Part shown: positions 19,357-27,885 of the stretch, one piece after another
Layout: each line of letters begins with the position of its first letter
Numbering within the stretch: the first letter of the stretch is position 1
Source of the DNA: Bosea sp. (in: a-proteobacteria)
Lineage (GTDB): Bacteria > Pseudomonadota > Alphaproteobacteria > Rhizobiales > Beijerinckiaceae
NCBI GenBank assembly: GCA_023910605.1
Contig: JAAVVV010000001.1
Location: forward strand, 1,416,698 to 1,480,697
DNA length: 64,000 nucleotides
Direction: 5' to 3'
The notes under the pieces: model-generated
Database searches by the model: none
Told to the model about the DNA's origin: nothing
What the model saw: only the letters and a program-made list of their open reading frames with translations
Position numbers and translations under genes: made by a program

Positions 19357-19430
19357 GATCGGCTCCATTCCGTGCTGATTCTGGTACAAAGCGGCCACGC
19401 GTCAAGCTGGCCCGCCGAGCGGTGGTGTCT

Positions 19431-19588
19431 CAGAGCGCCCCAGATGCCCGGCTATCCAGCGACAGCTCCGACCTTCATTCAGATGCCGATGAATGGAATT
19501 GCGTTCCTCACCGCTGAGGTGATTGTAAACTTGGCCCATCAATCACCTGATAATCCGTCAGGTGATGCACTTCAAATGTGAGACGGCC
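19431..19588 (-). mobile_element. IS30-family left-end fragment
   Basis: 158 bases. Read on the minus strand, the fragment is an inverted terminal repeat (19561-19588), 49 bases of leader, then about 36 codons of an IS30 transposase opening MGQVYNHLSGEERN. The coding part is almost identical to the start of the IS30 copy at 25427. The terminal repeat matches 25 of 28 bases with the right end of that copy. The internal side is cut off at 19431, so this is a dead remnant that marks the left edge of the island. Confidence 0.88.
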
Positions 19589-19650
19589 AGTGCGCAATTA
19601 ATTCAAGTGTACGGAACAAAATAAATCAACCATTACTGCTTCAGATACGT

Positions 19651-21279
19651 TCATTCTTCTGGAAAGATAATGCGGGCCTCAAAGCCGACTTCCTGTAAAA
19701 GATAGAGCAAGTTACCACCATCAATGAGTTCAATCGGCTTGTCTTTGGCAAAATCAAAAGCGCACGGTCCATACCCGCTGGTAGACACTAGAATCCCCTT
19801 GTTGGCCCCCTCGTTCATCATGGTCCCATATAGATCACGGACCGCCGACACCCCAACGGTATGCCGGTATCGCTTGGCCTGAATAACGACCTTCCCGCCT
19901 AGTACGGGGCGCCTGTCGAAGGCTACGCAATCAACGCCACCATCGCGGGAGGAGCGTGTCAGTTTGCTCTCCAATCCCATCTGCCCAAAAAGATTTGCGA
20001 CAAGTTGTTCAAATTCGAAGGGCGTCAGTTCCATCAGGTTCTTTGCTGATGCGAAGCCTGACACCAAATCGGTTTGATCGACGAAACGCGCATCCGCCAT
20101 CTTGAACTCGATGATCGGTTTTACCGGTTGCGCTTCTTCCGGCCGTTTCGAGACTTGGGCACCAAGGTTTCTAAGGCAAACCGCCTTGTCGACCCGTCGA
20201 AGATCAATCTGTTGGAATTTTTCGCGTGTTGTCCTCACCGAGATCAGATGCGGCTGAATATCCTGGCCGGTTGCGGGATCCACAGTATGAATGTAGCCGT
20301 TAAAGCAAATTAACTCTACATGTCCGGAGACATTTGCTTCAAAAAGCTCATGAATTGTGCGCAACGCTGTTGCTGCGATGATATCCCGGTACAGCTCTTT
20401 TATCTCTGACGCCTTGCGCGGCTTCTCGATAATCGTGTCCTGCGATCGGACATAGCGATAATCGCAATTTTCAGGCACTACTTCGCTAGTAGGTAGTTGA
20501 TACTCGACGACTAGCTGTTTCGATTCGCTTGTGTAAGCGACAGAGAAAATCTGTGGAAATCCCTCAGGATATGACGACCGTTCGAGCACCATTGTCGAAT
20601 AGGCTATAATCGCATTTGGCTCACCAGCCTTGTATTCTGCTTCAAACAGGTCAACCTCAGCGTTGCGTTGTGCTTTCTTTGCTTCAAAATCATGTTGATT
20701 GCGTGTATATTCAACTTGGGCGGCCTGCAATGCCGCGACCCGCTGGGTCTCTCGAATCTTCCAAGCTGAAAGTTGTTTCTTGAAATCAGCTTTCGCGGTC
20801 GCGATCTCCCGCTCATGCCGATCCTTGGCCCCTGGCACCAGCTTGCTCAGGAACGTTCTCGGAGGGGCCTTTTGGAGAAAGCCATCTATAGTAGGGGGAG
20901 GGGCTTGCGTGATCAGCGAACGAGGCGGAGAAAATCCAGTAAAATTGTTAATAATTCTAAGAGTTGAAAAATCTATTTGATCATTAATCGACAGTGTGTC
21001 AGTCAAAATAGAATTTAGTTTTTCAATTTTGTCTTCGACATCATATTTTAGATCGGAGGCTTGCTGTTCACGATCTTGAAGATATTGTTCCTTTTCGAAG
21101 CGGGCCTGTTCTTTAAGCGAACGAAGAGCCTCGCGCTCCTGTCGCGCTTCGTCTCTTAATTGTGCCCGTACATATCGATCATGTTCGTGTGCAGCCTTAA
21201 CACGTGCTGCCTCGGCCTGTCTCTGCGCACGCGAGACATCGCGTGCGATCGCCATCAGAATGCTGCCTCGCCGACCCAT
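19651..21279 (-). CDS. coiled-coil protein with C-terminal Mrr-type restriction endonuclease domain
   Basis: 542 residues. The first 100 are charged and helical (many Glu, Gln, Arg), a long coiled coil; a second helical stretch follows at about 170-230; a middle domain spans 230-400. The last 120 residues are a PD-(D/E)XK nuclease of the Mrr family: FEQLVANLFGQMGL, then RDGGVDCVAF and VVIQAKRY, with Asp and Gln-x-Lys in catalytic positions. Mrr proteins cut modified or foreign DNA. Start backed by GGGAGG seven bases upstream. The gene is far richer in A and T than its neighbours, a sign of transfer. The middle domain is not recognised. Confidence 0.85.
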   Translation of the reverse strand: MGRRGSILMAIARDVSRAQRQAEAARVKAAHEHDRYVRAQLRDEARQEREALRSLKEQARFEKEQYLQDREQQASDLKYDVEDKIEKLNSILTDTLSINDQIDFSTLRIINNFTGFSPPRSLITQAPPPTIDGFLQKAPPRTFLSKLVPGAKDRHEREIATAKADFKKQLSAWKIRETQRVAALQAAQVEYTRNQHDFEAKKAQRNAEVDLFEAEYKAGEPNAIIAYSTMVLERSSYPEGFPQIFSVAYTSESKQLVVEYQLPTSEVVPENCDYRYVRSQDTIIEKPRKASEIKELYRDIIAATALRTIHELFEANVSGHVELICFNGYIHTVDPATGQDIQPHLISVRTTREKFQQIDLRRVDKAVCLRNLGAQVSKRPEEAQPVKPIIEFKMADARFVDQTDLVSGFASAKNLMELTPFEFEQLVANLFGQMGLESKLTRSSRDGGVDCVAFDRRPVLGGKVVIQAKRYRHTVGVSAVRDLYGTMMNEGANKGILVSTSGYGPCAFDFAKDKPIELIDGGNLLYLLQEVGFEARIIFPEE

Positions 21280-21378
21280 CAGCTACCTCCCTAGCCAACC
21301 AATCAGCACATTGATTTCATAAAGGAACGCGCAAATGCAACCGCTGCTCAGCGATTATCCTGCTGCGCGGACCGCTCC

Positions 21379-21834
21379 TCACCCCCGCCTGGGTGGGATA
21401 ACTCCCTTCTTCAAGATGAAGCAGCCATAGAAACGCGCCTCGCCGGTCTGGATGACGCAGTAGGATTTTTTGGCGCGTTCGTAAAAGGCCATGCGCTCAA
21501 TGGCGCCCATGGGCATGCTCTTTTTCTCGGCCCGGTCGATCTCGCGCTGCACTTCCTGCTGAACCTTTGGAATCTCGCCGGGCGCACCGACAACCTCCAT
21601 GCGCTCCGCTGGATGGTCGACGAAGCTGTCGAGCGGCATGACGGACAGGATCGCGCGGATCGCTTCCGCCGCTGTTGTATTGTCGATCCGAAGGAGCCGA
21701 CCAATTTTGGTTTCACGCGCCACCGAGTCGGACGGGAAGTTCACATCCGCGATCACGAGGTCATCGCCATGGCCCATGGCGCGGAGTGCATGGAGCACAT
21801 CGGCATTCAGTAGTGGATTTATGTTTTTCAGCAC
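21379..21834 (-). CDS. fucU: RbsD/FucU family sugar mutarotase
   Basis: 151 residues from a GTG with GGGGAGG about seven bases upstream. It opens LKNINPLLNADVLHALRAMGHGDDLVIADVNFP, has the conserved His in GHGD, and ends AKKSYCVIQTGEARFYGCFILKKG with the family's sugar-binding Tyr and Arg. FucU interconverts alpha and beta anomers of L-fucose and related sugars. No fucose transporter or catabolic gene accompanies it, which is unusual. It lies inside the accessory island, and may be the stranded last gene of a sugar operon. Confidence 0.9.
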   Translation of the reverse strand: MLKNINPLLNADVLHALRAMGHGDDLVIADVNFPSDSVARETKIGRLLRIDNTTAAEAIRAILSVMPLDSFVDHPAERMEVVGAPGEIPKVQQEVQREIDRAEKKSMPMGAIERMAFYERAKKSYCVIQTGEARFYGCFILKKGVIPPRRG

Positions 21835-22168
21835 CTCAAAGCCTCCCCTGATGATCTCGATTCCCCTGCCAATTATCCGAAAATCGGCAAGCCGAACACA
21901 ATTGGACGCCTCCGGAAATACGCTAATTTGGGCTTTGTGACAGTCCCCGTCCGAGCCGGCGCAGTATAGGGCGCTTCTGCTGCCGATTTGGCTGTTTTTG
22001 ACGGCCCGATTATGGCCGTTTCGCCTGTTTTCGCCTCATGCAGGCAGAATCCGGGCATCAAGGAAAACCCATCGCTTCATGTTGAACGCCTGTTGGCGAG
22101 CGCTTCACAAGGGCCATGGCGGCCTGATGTTCAACCCGCCGCCCGCGCACGAAAATCCTGACAGTCCC
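21835..22168. other. island spacer without a supported gene
   Basis: About 330 bases between fucU and the HMG-CoA lyase fragment. A minus-strand reading of 62 codons exists at 21873-22061 but has no ribosome binding site, no recognisable domain and a poor composition. I see no repeat ends or RNA gene here. It probably contains the recombination junction at its right side, near 22168. Confidence 0.5.
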
Positions 22169-22267
22169 CTTGTCCTCGGTCGCCATGACACGGTCGATGT
22201 TCCGCAGCCCGTCGCGCGGACCGCATTCGCTGATCGGCACATCGGTGCCGTCCGCCGGCGCGCTCAC
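22169..22267 (-). pseudogene. 5' fragment of a hydroxymethylglutaryl-CoA lyase gene
   Basis: From GTG 22267 the reading includes ISECGPRDGLRNIDRVMATEDK, which is the start of the HMG-CoA lyase / homocitrate synthase-like TIM barrel, with the metal-binding Asp after GPR. Homology stops after about 33 codons and the frame goes on into unrelated sequence. The rest of the gene (about 265 codons) is missing, replaced by the fucU/Mrr segment. I read it as a gene cut by the event that built the island. The family call is from recall of the motif, not a search. Confidence 0.72.
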
Positions 22268-22369
22268 GCTTGTCGGGGCCGTCCTTGCACGCCTGATGGA
22301 CCTTGGCCTTGCCGATGCCATGCAGCGCAAGCGGCGCAAGGGCGCCCCGCTTCGAGCGGCTTGCCCCTG

Positions 22370-23929
22370 TCAGCGGCGCACGAGGCTGGTCAGCACGCGC
22401 CCTGCGCCAAGCGTCTGCGACCAGACCTTGCCCCAGTCCAGCGAAGCCTTGTGCTCGCCGATGCAGCGCACCAGTTGCGTGCGCTTGGCCTCGCTCAGGC
22501 GCGCCATGATGCCTGCCCAGATGGCTTCGACGTTGTAGAGGCCCGCGCCTTCGTCGAGGCAGGCCGGCACCACAGCATCGGTGGAAAAGCCAAGATCGGC
22601 CGAAGCCGCCTCGATTGCCGCGCGGATCGAGGCCGCCTTCGGCGCAGGGCTGACGGCATCGAGATCGTATGGCGGCTTCCACTCCGCGAACGGCCGCAGG
22701 CGATCCACATGGCTCAGCACCAGCAGCATGGGGGGCATTCGGCGGTCCGGCCGGCGCGCGAATTCCGCCCGCAGCGCCGCGAGAGCCGCCCGGTCCGCCT
22801 CCCGGTCGGCGCGCGCCGCGTTCGTGACCCACAGGATGAAGTCGCTGCCATCGGCCTCCCCGGCGAGCCGCTGCGTCTCGTCGGGCTCGCCGGCCAGCCC
22901 GCGCGTGTCGAGCAGCAGCGTGGGCGGCTCGCCCTCGCGCGTCAGCACATGGGCGGTGACGCCCGGCGTGGTCGGCAACACGTCGACCGCGGCGCGAACC
23001 TGCCGCATCAGCGCATTGACGAGGCTCGACTTGCCGGCGCTGATCTGGCCCGCGATCAGGATGCGCAAGGGCTCGGCGGTCGCGAGAGCTTCGGCGGCGC
23101 TGGCCTGGTCGCGCTTGCTGCGCGCCGAGACATGCGTCGCCAGTTCGGCGGAGGACAGCCGGAGCCTGCCCCCGTAAAGGTCGATCGCACCGCGCCCGAT
23201 CTCGAACACGAACTTGCGGGCCAGCCGCGCGCCAAGCTCCTCGCGGCCCCATTCGTAGAGGCGCCTGGTGGCCTGCTCGCGCAGTTCCTGCGTCGCGGCC
23301 GCCATGGGATTGACCACGCGCACCAGCCGCCACAGGTCGTAGGCGCGTTCCGCCACGCCGATGGCCGAGCGCCAGCGATAGAGCTTGAGCGCCTGCGCCA
23401 CGGTCAGCCTGTCGCCGAGCGGCACCGAATCCGCGATGCCTGTCCTGAGCCGCCCGCTGACCCGCTCGATCAGCGCCAGCGCCTCGGGCACGGTGAAATG
23501 CCAGAGCGGCTCTGTCTGCCTGGGGTGGATTTCGTGCGCCACCGCTTCGATGGTGCGCTGCGCCAGCGCCATGAAGGCCTCACGGCTGGTGAGTTCCTCT
23601 GTCTTCACGGCCAGCGCGATTTCGGTCACGCGCGCCCAGGCAGCCAGCTCGGCCGGCGTCCAGCCCGGATCGGGCGTGCCGTCGCCGGGCGGCGGCCCGG
23701 CTGCCGTCTCGGCAGTCCCCGGAGCGGGCGCGGCGCGCGGCCCCGGCGCCCGCAGCAGCCAGCGCTGCAGGAGATAGACCCCGAGCGTCAACAGGCAACT
23801 CCCTGCGGCCCAATGCAGCGCATAGCCCTGCTGCCAGAGCCAGACGACACCCAGCGGCATGAGCGTCAGCGCCGGCACGATGAGCCCGACGCCGAGCAGC
23901 AACAGCCGCGTTCCGCGCGCCATCCTCAT
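22370..23929 (-). CDS. membrane-anchored Era/dynamin-like GTPase
   Basis: 519 residues. Two hydrophobic helices near the N-terminus (about 8-29 and 38-57), a Pro/Ala linker, a helical region (about 90-280), then a GTPase domain: GQISAGKSSLVN (G1), a Thr in LPTTPGVTAHV (G2), LLDTRGLAG (G3, DxxG) and LSHVDRL in place of NKxD (G4). The helical region ahead of the G domain and the membrane anchor recall bacterial stress GTPases of the YfjP/Era-like group. Its ATG overlaps the stop of the upstream GTPase gene (ATGA), so the two are co-made and probably work together. Function not known. Confidence 0.85.
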   Translation of the reverse strand: MRMARGTRLLLLGVGLIVPALTLMPLGVVWLWQQGYALHWAAGSCLLTLGVYLLQRWLLRAPGPRAAPAPGTAETAAGPPPGDGTPDPGWTPAELAAWARVTEIALAVKTEELTSREAFMALAQRTIEAVAHEIHPRQTEPLWHFTVPEALALIERVSGRLRTGIADSVPLGDRLTVAQALKLYRWRSAIGVAERAYDLWRLVRVVNPMAAATQELREQATRRLYEWGREELGARLARKFVFEIGRGAIDLYGGRLRLSSAELATHVSARSKRDQASAAEALATAEPLRILIAGQISAGKSSLVNALMRQVRAAVDVLPTTPGVTAHVLTREGEPPTLLLDTRGLAGEPDETQRLAGEADGSDFILWVTNAARADREADRAALAALRAEFARRPDRRMPPMLLVLSHVDRLRPFAEWKPPYDLDAVSPAPKAASIRAAIEAASADLGFSTDAVVPACLDEGAGLYNVEAIWAGIMARLSEAKRTQLVRCIGEHKASLDWGKVWSQTLGAGRVLTSLVRR

Positions 23930-25272
23930 GGCTGGGCCTTTGACGAAGGCGTGCCCGGCCCCGTTGTGGAGGCGCGCATCCTGAACGCCTCGGCCAGCGA
24001 CTGGGCGTAGACGCGCGCCACGCCGTCCGGATCGTCGATGCCGATTTTACGCCGGTTGAGGAAGTATTCCGCTGCCTTGCCCAGCGCCACGGTCGCGGCG
24101 AAGCTGGTCGCTGCGGCGGCGGCCGCCCCGGCCGTCTGGCCATAGACCGGGATGAGCTTGGCAAGCTGCCTCAGGCCCAGGCTGGCCGCCATGCGGGTGA
24201 TCGTGCCGGCCCCCAGGCAGGCCGCGAACTCGCCCAGCATCTGGCGGTCCCAGGCCGCGCCGTGGATGAGGGCCAGGCTGTGCAGCATCTTGGCCTGGAT
24301 GCCCGGCACGGCGACGGCGCCCGCCAGCGGCACGATGTCGGCTGCCGCAGCGGCTGCCGCATAGCCCATGATGTGCGGCTGCGCCTGCCGCTCCAGCGCC
24401 TCGCGCGGCTGGTCGAGCGCTGCCCTGAGCGCCGCAGGCGCAGCCGCCGCCAGCGCCTCCATCAACGCCGTTCGGCCAAAATCGACCGGCGCGAAGCCAT
24501 CCTCATCGAGCGTGAAGTCGATGGCGGCGAACATGATCGGCCCGTCGCCGGGCATGGCCTCGAAAAGCGAGCGCTGGTGGCGCAGGGCTCGCACCAGGTC
24601 GGGCGGCACGCCCGGATTGGTGAAGCCTGCGAGATCGGAAGGAAAGGGATAGGGCTGCGGGTGGTTTGCGCCGGCGCGATAGGCTTCGTGAAGGCATGTC
24701 TGAGCGACCACGACAGGCCAGCCCGGCTGGCGCCGGCGCGCCGCGCGCACCGCCTCCAGCACCGCGCCCTGCGCCGGATCGAGCGCACGCATCACCACCA
24801 GCAGCAGGTGCGCCTGCCCCTCGCAGAAGGCGATGTCCTCGGCGGGATCATAGGCGGCCTCGCCCAGCCCCCGCGTATCGAGAAAGCGCATCACCGGCGC
24901 CTCGGCGGGAAAATCGAAGACGCGGGCCGTGCGCGTGCAGGCCCTGAACCCTGAGCCGATCTCGGCGGCGTCGGCGCCCGTGAGCTGCCGCACGATCGAG
25001 CTCTTGCCGGACTGCACCTTGCCGATCAGCCAGACCACGGGCGCAGTGGCGAGCGCCTTGCGGGCGATGGCGTCGTCCAGAGCCGCCCCGGCGCGCGGCG
25101 CGGCCACGGCCTGCCAGATGTCCGGCCATGACGGCATGGCGCGTTCAAGCCCCGCCAGGGAGAGCCCGCCACGTCCGAGCCGCTCCCGGACGCGGCTGAT
25201 CGCGCCGCCAAGGCTGGTCATCCACCTCTTCGCCAAGTCCCGCCCTCTCATCGACGGCGCCACCCGCCGCAC
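23926..25272 (-). CDS. YcjF/DUF697-like GTPase
   Basis: 448 residues. Order: a short amphipathic start, GTPase domain with GKVQSGKSS (G1), FLDTRGLGE (G3) and VVAQTCLHE around the G4 position, then a C-terminal region with several Ala/Gly-rich hydrophobic segments (AAAAADIVPLAGAVAVPGIQ, GQTAGAAAAAAT), typical of the DUF697/YcjF membrane-associated part. A normal NKxD motif is missing, as in its partner. First gene of a two-gene operon with the GTPase at 22370. It may sense or remodel the inner membrane; that is inference. Confidence 0.83.
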   Translation of the reverse strand: MRRVAPSMRGRDLAKRWMTSLGGAISRVRERLGRGGLSLAGLERAMPSWPDIWQAVAAPRAGAALDDAIARKALATAPVVWLIGKVQSGKSSIVRQLTGADAAEIGSGFRACTRTARVFDFPAEAPVMRFLDTRGLGEAAYDPAEDIAFCEGQAHLLLVVMRALDPAQGAVLEAVRAARRRQPGWPVVVAQTCLHEAYRAGANHPQPYPFPSDLAGFTNPGVPPDLVRALRHQRSLFEAMPGDGPIMFAAIDFTLDEDGFAPVDFGRTALMEALAAAAPAALRAALDQPREALERQAQPHIMGYAAAAAAADIVPLAGAVAVPGIQAKMLHSLALIHGAAWDRQMLGEFAACLGAGTITRMAASLGLRQLAKLIPVYGQTAGAAAAAATSFAATVALGKAAEYFLNRRKIGIDDPDGVARVYAQSLAEAFRMRASTTGPGTPSSKAQP

Positions 25273-25420
25273 TCCTCATATGGAGTGGCTCGCTGCGCAG
25301 GCCAATGGCGTTGCGTCACGGCACGGCACGGCCAAGGGCGCAGGCGCCGGATCGCGGCTAAATGATCGGGATGCGCGGAGTGAACCGGAACCGGTGCTGC
25401 TGGCAGTGGAACCCGACGGT

Positions 25421-26453
25421 TGATTGATGGGCCAAGTTTACAATCACCTCAGCGGTGAGGAACGCAATTTCATTCATCGGCATCTGAATGAAGGTCGGAG
25501 CTGTCGCTGGATAGCCGGGCATCTGGGGCGCTCTGGACCGACCATATCGCGCGAGATCAAACGCAGTTCTGGCACGGCGCAAGGATATGACGCTTCCTCG
25601 GCAGCCTCTTCTTGCCGGGCCAGACGGCGGCGGGGACTGGTCAAGCTGCGCGAGGGGACGATGCTGCGCGAGTATGTGCTGAAGCACTTGCGCCTTGCAT
25701 GGTCACCGCAGCAGATTTCCGGCAAGCTGAAGGCCATGAGCGATCCTGATGCGAACGGTCCTTTCTTGCCCGTTGTCAGCCACGAGACGATCTACCGGGC
25801 GATCTACGTGATCCCGCGCGGAGAGCTGCGCAAGGATCTGATCGGTTGTCTGCGCCAGGCCCACAAGACGCGCGGCGCACGCGGGCGGGGGACAAACCGG
25901 CAGGGGCGTCTGCCGGACATGGTTTCGATCCACGAACGGCCTGGAGATGCGCTCAATCGGCTCATTCCCGGCGACTGGGAGGGCGACTTCGTCAAGGGTG
26001 CCGGCAATGCCAGCGCCATCGGCACGCTGGTCGAGCGCAAGAGCCGCTACACCCTGATCGCCAGGATGAAGGATTGCGGGGCGCAGGCGGCACTGGACGG
26101 GTTCACCAAAGCCTTTGCCAAGGTGCCAAAATTGATGCGCCGCAGCCTCGCCTATGATCAGGGCAAGGAGATGGCCCGCCACAAGGAACTGACCAGCCGC
26201 CTTGGCATGCCGGTCTACTTCTGCAATCCGCACAGCCCCTGGCAGAGGCCGTCCAGCGAGAACCTCAATGGCCTCGTCCGGCAGTACCTGCCCAAGGGCA
26301 TCGACCTGTCGATCTACAGCCAGCGCGATCTCGACAGGATCGCCCACAGCCTCAACACCAGACCGCGCGCCGTCCTCGGCTTCCAAATACCCGAGGAAGT
26401 CTTTATGATTGAGCTATCGAAACTCGGTGATGCACTTCAGATTTGAGACCGCC
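25421..26453 (+). mobile_element. IS30-family insertion sequence, left end missing
   Basis: The right terminal repeat (26426-26453, GGTGATGCACTTCAGATT...) is present. On the left, similarity to the fragment at 19431-19588 ends at about 25421, six bases before the transposase start, so about 43 bases including the left terminal repeat are gone. The transposase is intact, but without a left end the copy should not move by itself. Confidence 0.82.
25427..26446 (+). CDS. IS30-family transposase
   Basis: 339 residues, full length. N-terminal helix-turn-helix region (RSCRWIAGHLGRSGPTISREIKR), then the DDE core: GDWEGDFVKG (first Asp), AYDQGKEMARHKEL (second Asp) and NPHSPWQRPSSENLNGLVRQ (Glu in the SEN triplet), ending with IDLSIYSQRDLDRIAHSLN and RPRAVLGF. 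The stop codon lies inside the right terminal repeat. No frameshift or stop interrupts it. Confidence 0.96.
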   Translation: MGQVYNHLSGEERNFIHRHLNEGRSCRWIAGHLGRSGPTISREIKRSSGTAQGYDASSAASSCRARRRRGLVKLREGTMLREYVLKHLRLAWSPQQISGKLKAMSDPDANGPFLPVVSHETIYRAIYVIPRGELRKDLIGCLRQAHKTRGARGRGTNRQGRLPDMVSIHERPGDALNRLIPGDWEGDFVKGAGNASAIGTLVERKSRYTLIARMKDCGAQAALDGFTKAFAKVPKLMRRSLAYDQGKEMARHKELTSRLGMPVYFCNPHSPWQRPSSENLNGLVRQYLPKGIDLSIYSQRDLDRIAHSLNTRPRAVLGFQIPEEVFMIELSKLGDALQI

Positions 26454-26515
26454 AACTCATTTCAGGCGAGATCGATTTGTCGGATGCCGAGCAACTCCTG
26501 GAAGCTGCTGAATGA
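26454..26515 (+). pseudogene. 3' tail of a gene cut by IS30, possibly a restriction specificity subunit
   Basis: Directly after the IS30 right end an open frame reads RQLISGEIDLSDAEQLLEAA and stops with TGA overlapping the Fic start codon (AATGA). A tail of the type 'LI.GEID' is common at the C-terminus of type I restriction specificity subunits (HsdS). Twenty residues are too few for a firm call; what is clear is that a gene translationally coupled to fic was truncated here. Confidence 0.5.
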
Positions 26516-27630
26516 GCCCGGTTCCCTATCATCTCGGCAAGTTTCCTCCGGTCGATCTTGATTGGCCACGCTTGTTGCCCTTGATCGGACCTGCGAATGC
26601 AGCAATCGCTCGTTATGACGGCGTCTTGCAAGGCGTGCCTAACCCGGATGTGCTGCTGTCGCCGCTGACTGATCAGGAAGCCGTGCTCTCCAGCCGGATC
26701 GAAGGCACCCAGGCCACTCTTGGCGAGGTGCTGGAGTTTGAAGCCGAGGGTGACCTCCTTGACGAAAGCACCCCCAAGAAAGCCGATATCCGCGAGGTGC
26801 TGAATTACCGGAAGGCGCTGCGTGAGGCCATCCACCTATTGGATGGGCTGCCACTCTCGCAAAGGCTGATCAAGAAGGTTCATGCTGTCCTGATGCAAGG
26901 GGTGCGCGGCCATAATAAGGCTCCGGGCGACTATCGCAAGATTCCCAACTGGATCGGACCAATCGGCTGCACGATTGAGAACGCACGGTTTGTGCCAACA
27001 TCGGCTGATCAGCTGCCAAAGGCGATGAATGACTGGGAAACCTACATCCATTCCGATGCGCTAGACCGGCTGGTTCAGCTTGCCATCGTCCATGCTGAAT
27101 TCGAGGCGATACACCCGTTCCTTGATGGCAATGGCCGTCTGGGAAGGCTAATCATCCCGCTGTTCCTGTTCAGCCACAAGCTGCTGGCGCGGCCAAACTT
27201 CTACCTGAGCGCTTATCTGGAAAGCCACCGGGACGAGTATTACGACCATCTGCTGGCCGTGTCGCGCGATGGTGACTGGACAGGATGGTGTGCGTTCTTC
27301 CTGCGCGGGATGATTGCACAGGCAGAAGAGAACCAGACCAAAGCCCAGAAAATTCTGTCGCTTTATAACGGGCGCAAAGTCTGGATTGCGGAGATCACAC
27401 GTTCGCAACATTCGATGCGAGCGCTGGACTGGATGTTTCGTCGACCTGTCTTCAAGACAACGGACTTTGTTAGCAACAGCGGCATTCCAAAACCGACTGC
27501 ACAACGCATTCTGCGTGAGGTGCACAAAAACGGCTTGTTGCGTGAGTTGCGCCCTGGCAGCGGTCGTCGTCCTGCGATCTTCGCGTTCAGCGAGCTGTTG
27601 AACATTGCAGAAGGCAAGGATGCTTTTTGA
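26512..27630 (+). CDS. Fic family protein (AMP transferase fold, self-inhibited class II)
   Basis: 372 residues. The Fic motif HPFLDGNGRLGR begins at His201, matching HPFx(D/E)GNGRxxR, so AMPylation (AMP transfer to a hydroxyl side chain) is expected. An N-terminal inhibitory helix is present: SSRIEGT with Glu64, so class II self-inhibition applies. A DUF4172-like/Fic_N region precedes it and a winged helix (PKPTAQRILREVHKNGLL) follows, likely DNA-binding. The start overlaps the truncated upstream gene. Fic genes of this type often sit inside type I restriction loci; the broken genes on both sides fit that. Target unknown. Confidence 0.92.
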   Translation: MSPVPYHLGKFPPVDLDWPRLLPLIGPANAAIARYDGVLQGVPNPDVLLSPLTDQEAVLSSRIEGTQATLGEVLEFEAEGDLLDESTPKKADIREVLNYRKALREAIHLLDGLPLSQRLIKKVHAVLMQGVRGHNKAPGDYRKIPNWIGPIGCTIENARFVPTSADQLPKAMNDWETYIHSDALDRLVQLAIVHAEFEAIHPFLDGNGRLGRLIIPLFLFSHKLLARPNFYLSAYLESHRDEYYDHLLAVSRDGDWTGWCAFFLRGMIAQAEENQTKAQKILSLYNGRKVWIAEITRSQHSMRALDWMFRRPVFKTTDFVSNSGIPKPTAQRILREVHKNGLLRELRPGSGRRPAIFAFSELLNIAEGKDAF

Positions 27631-27885
27631 GTTGCACGAAATCACATCAAGCCAGTTTGCGTTTCATGAAAAGCCGTTTCGTGAGCAGCAAGCCATGTTG
27701 TTGTGAATGCGTGAGACGCAAACAAACACGATGCAAACCGCACTCACATCAAAGGGCACCCGCCGAAGCCGAGGCACGCTATTACGCTATGCTGGACGAA
27801 CCAGCCATGGCCGCATAACTTGACACAATCCGCCTCCCGCAAACCGGGGGTGGTTCATACCCTCATTAAAGAGAATCAAGAGCAA

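Noticed and set aside
21873..22061. 62-codon minus-strand frame as a gene
   Set aside because: No ribosome binding site, no domain, odd composition.
19431..26453. Composite IS30 transposon between the two IS30 parts
   Set aside because: Each IS30 part lacks an end, they are in opposite orientation, and no target duplication frames the pair.
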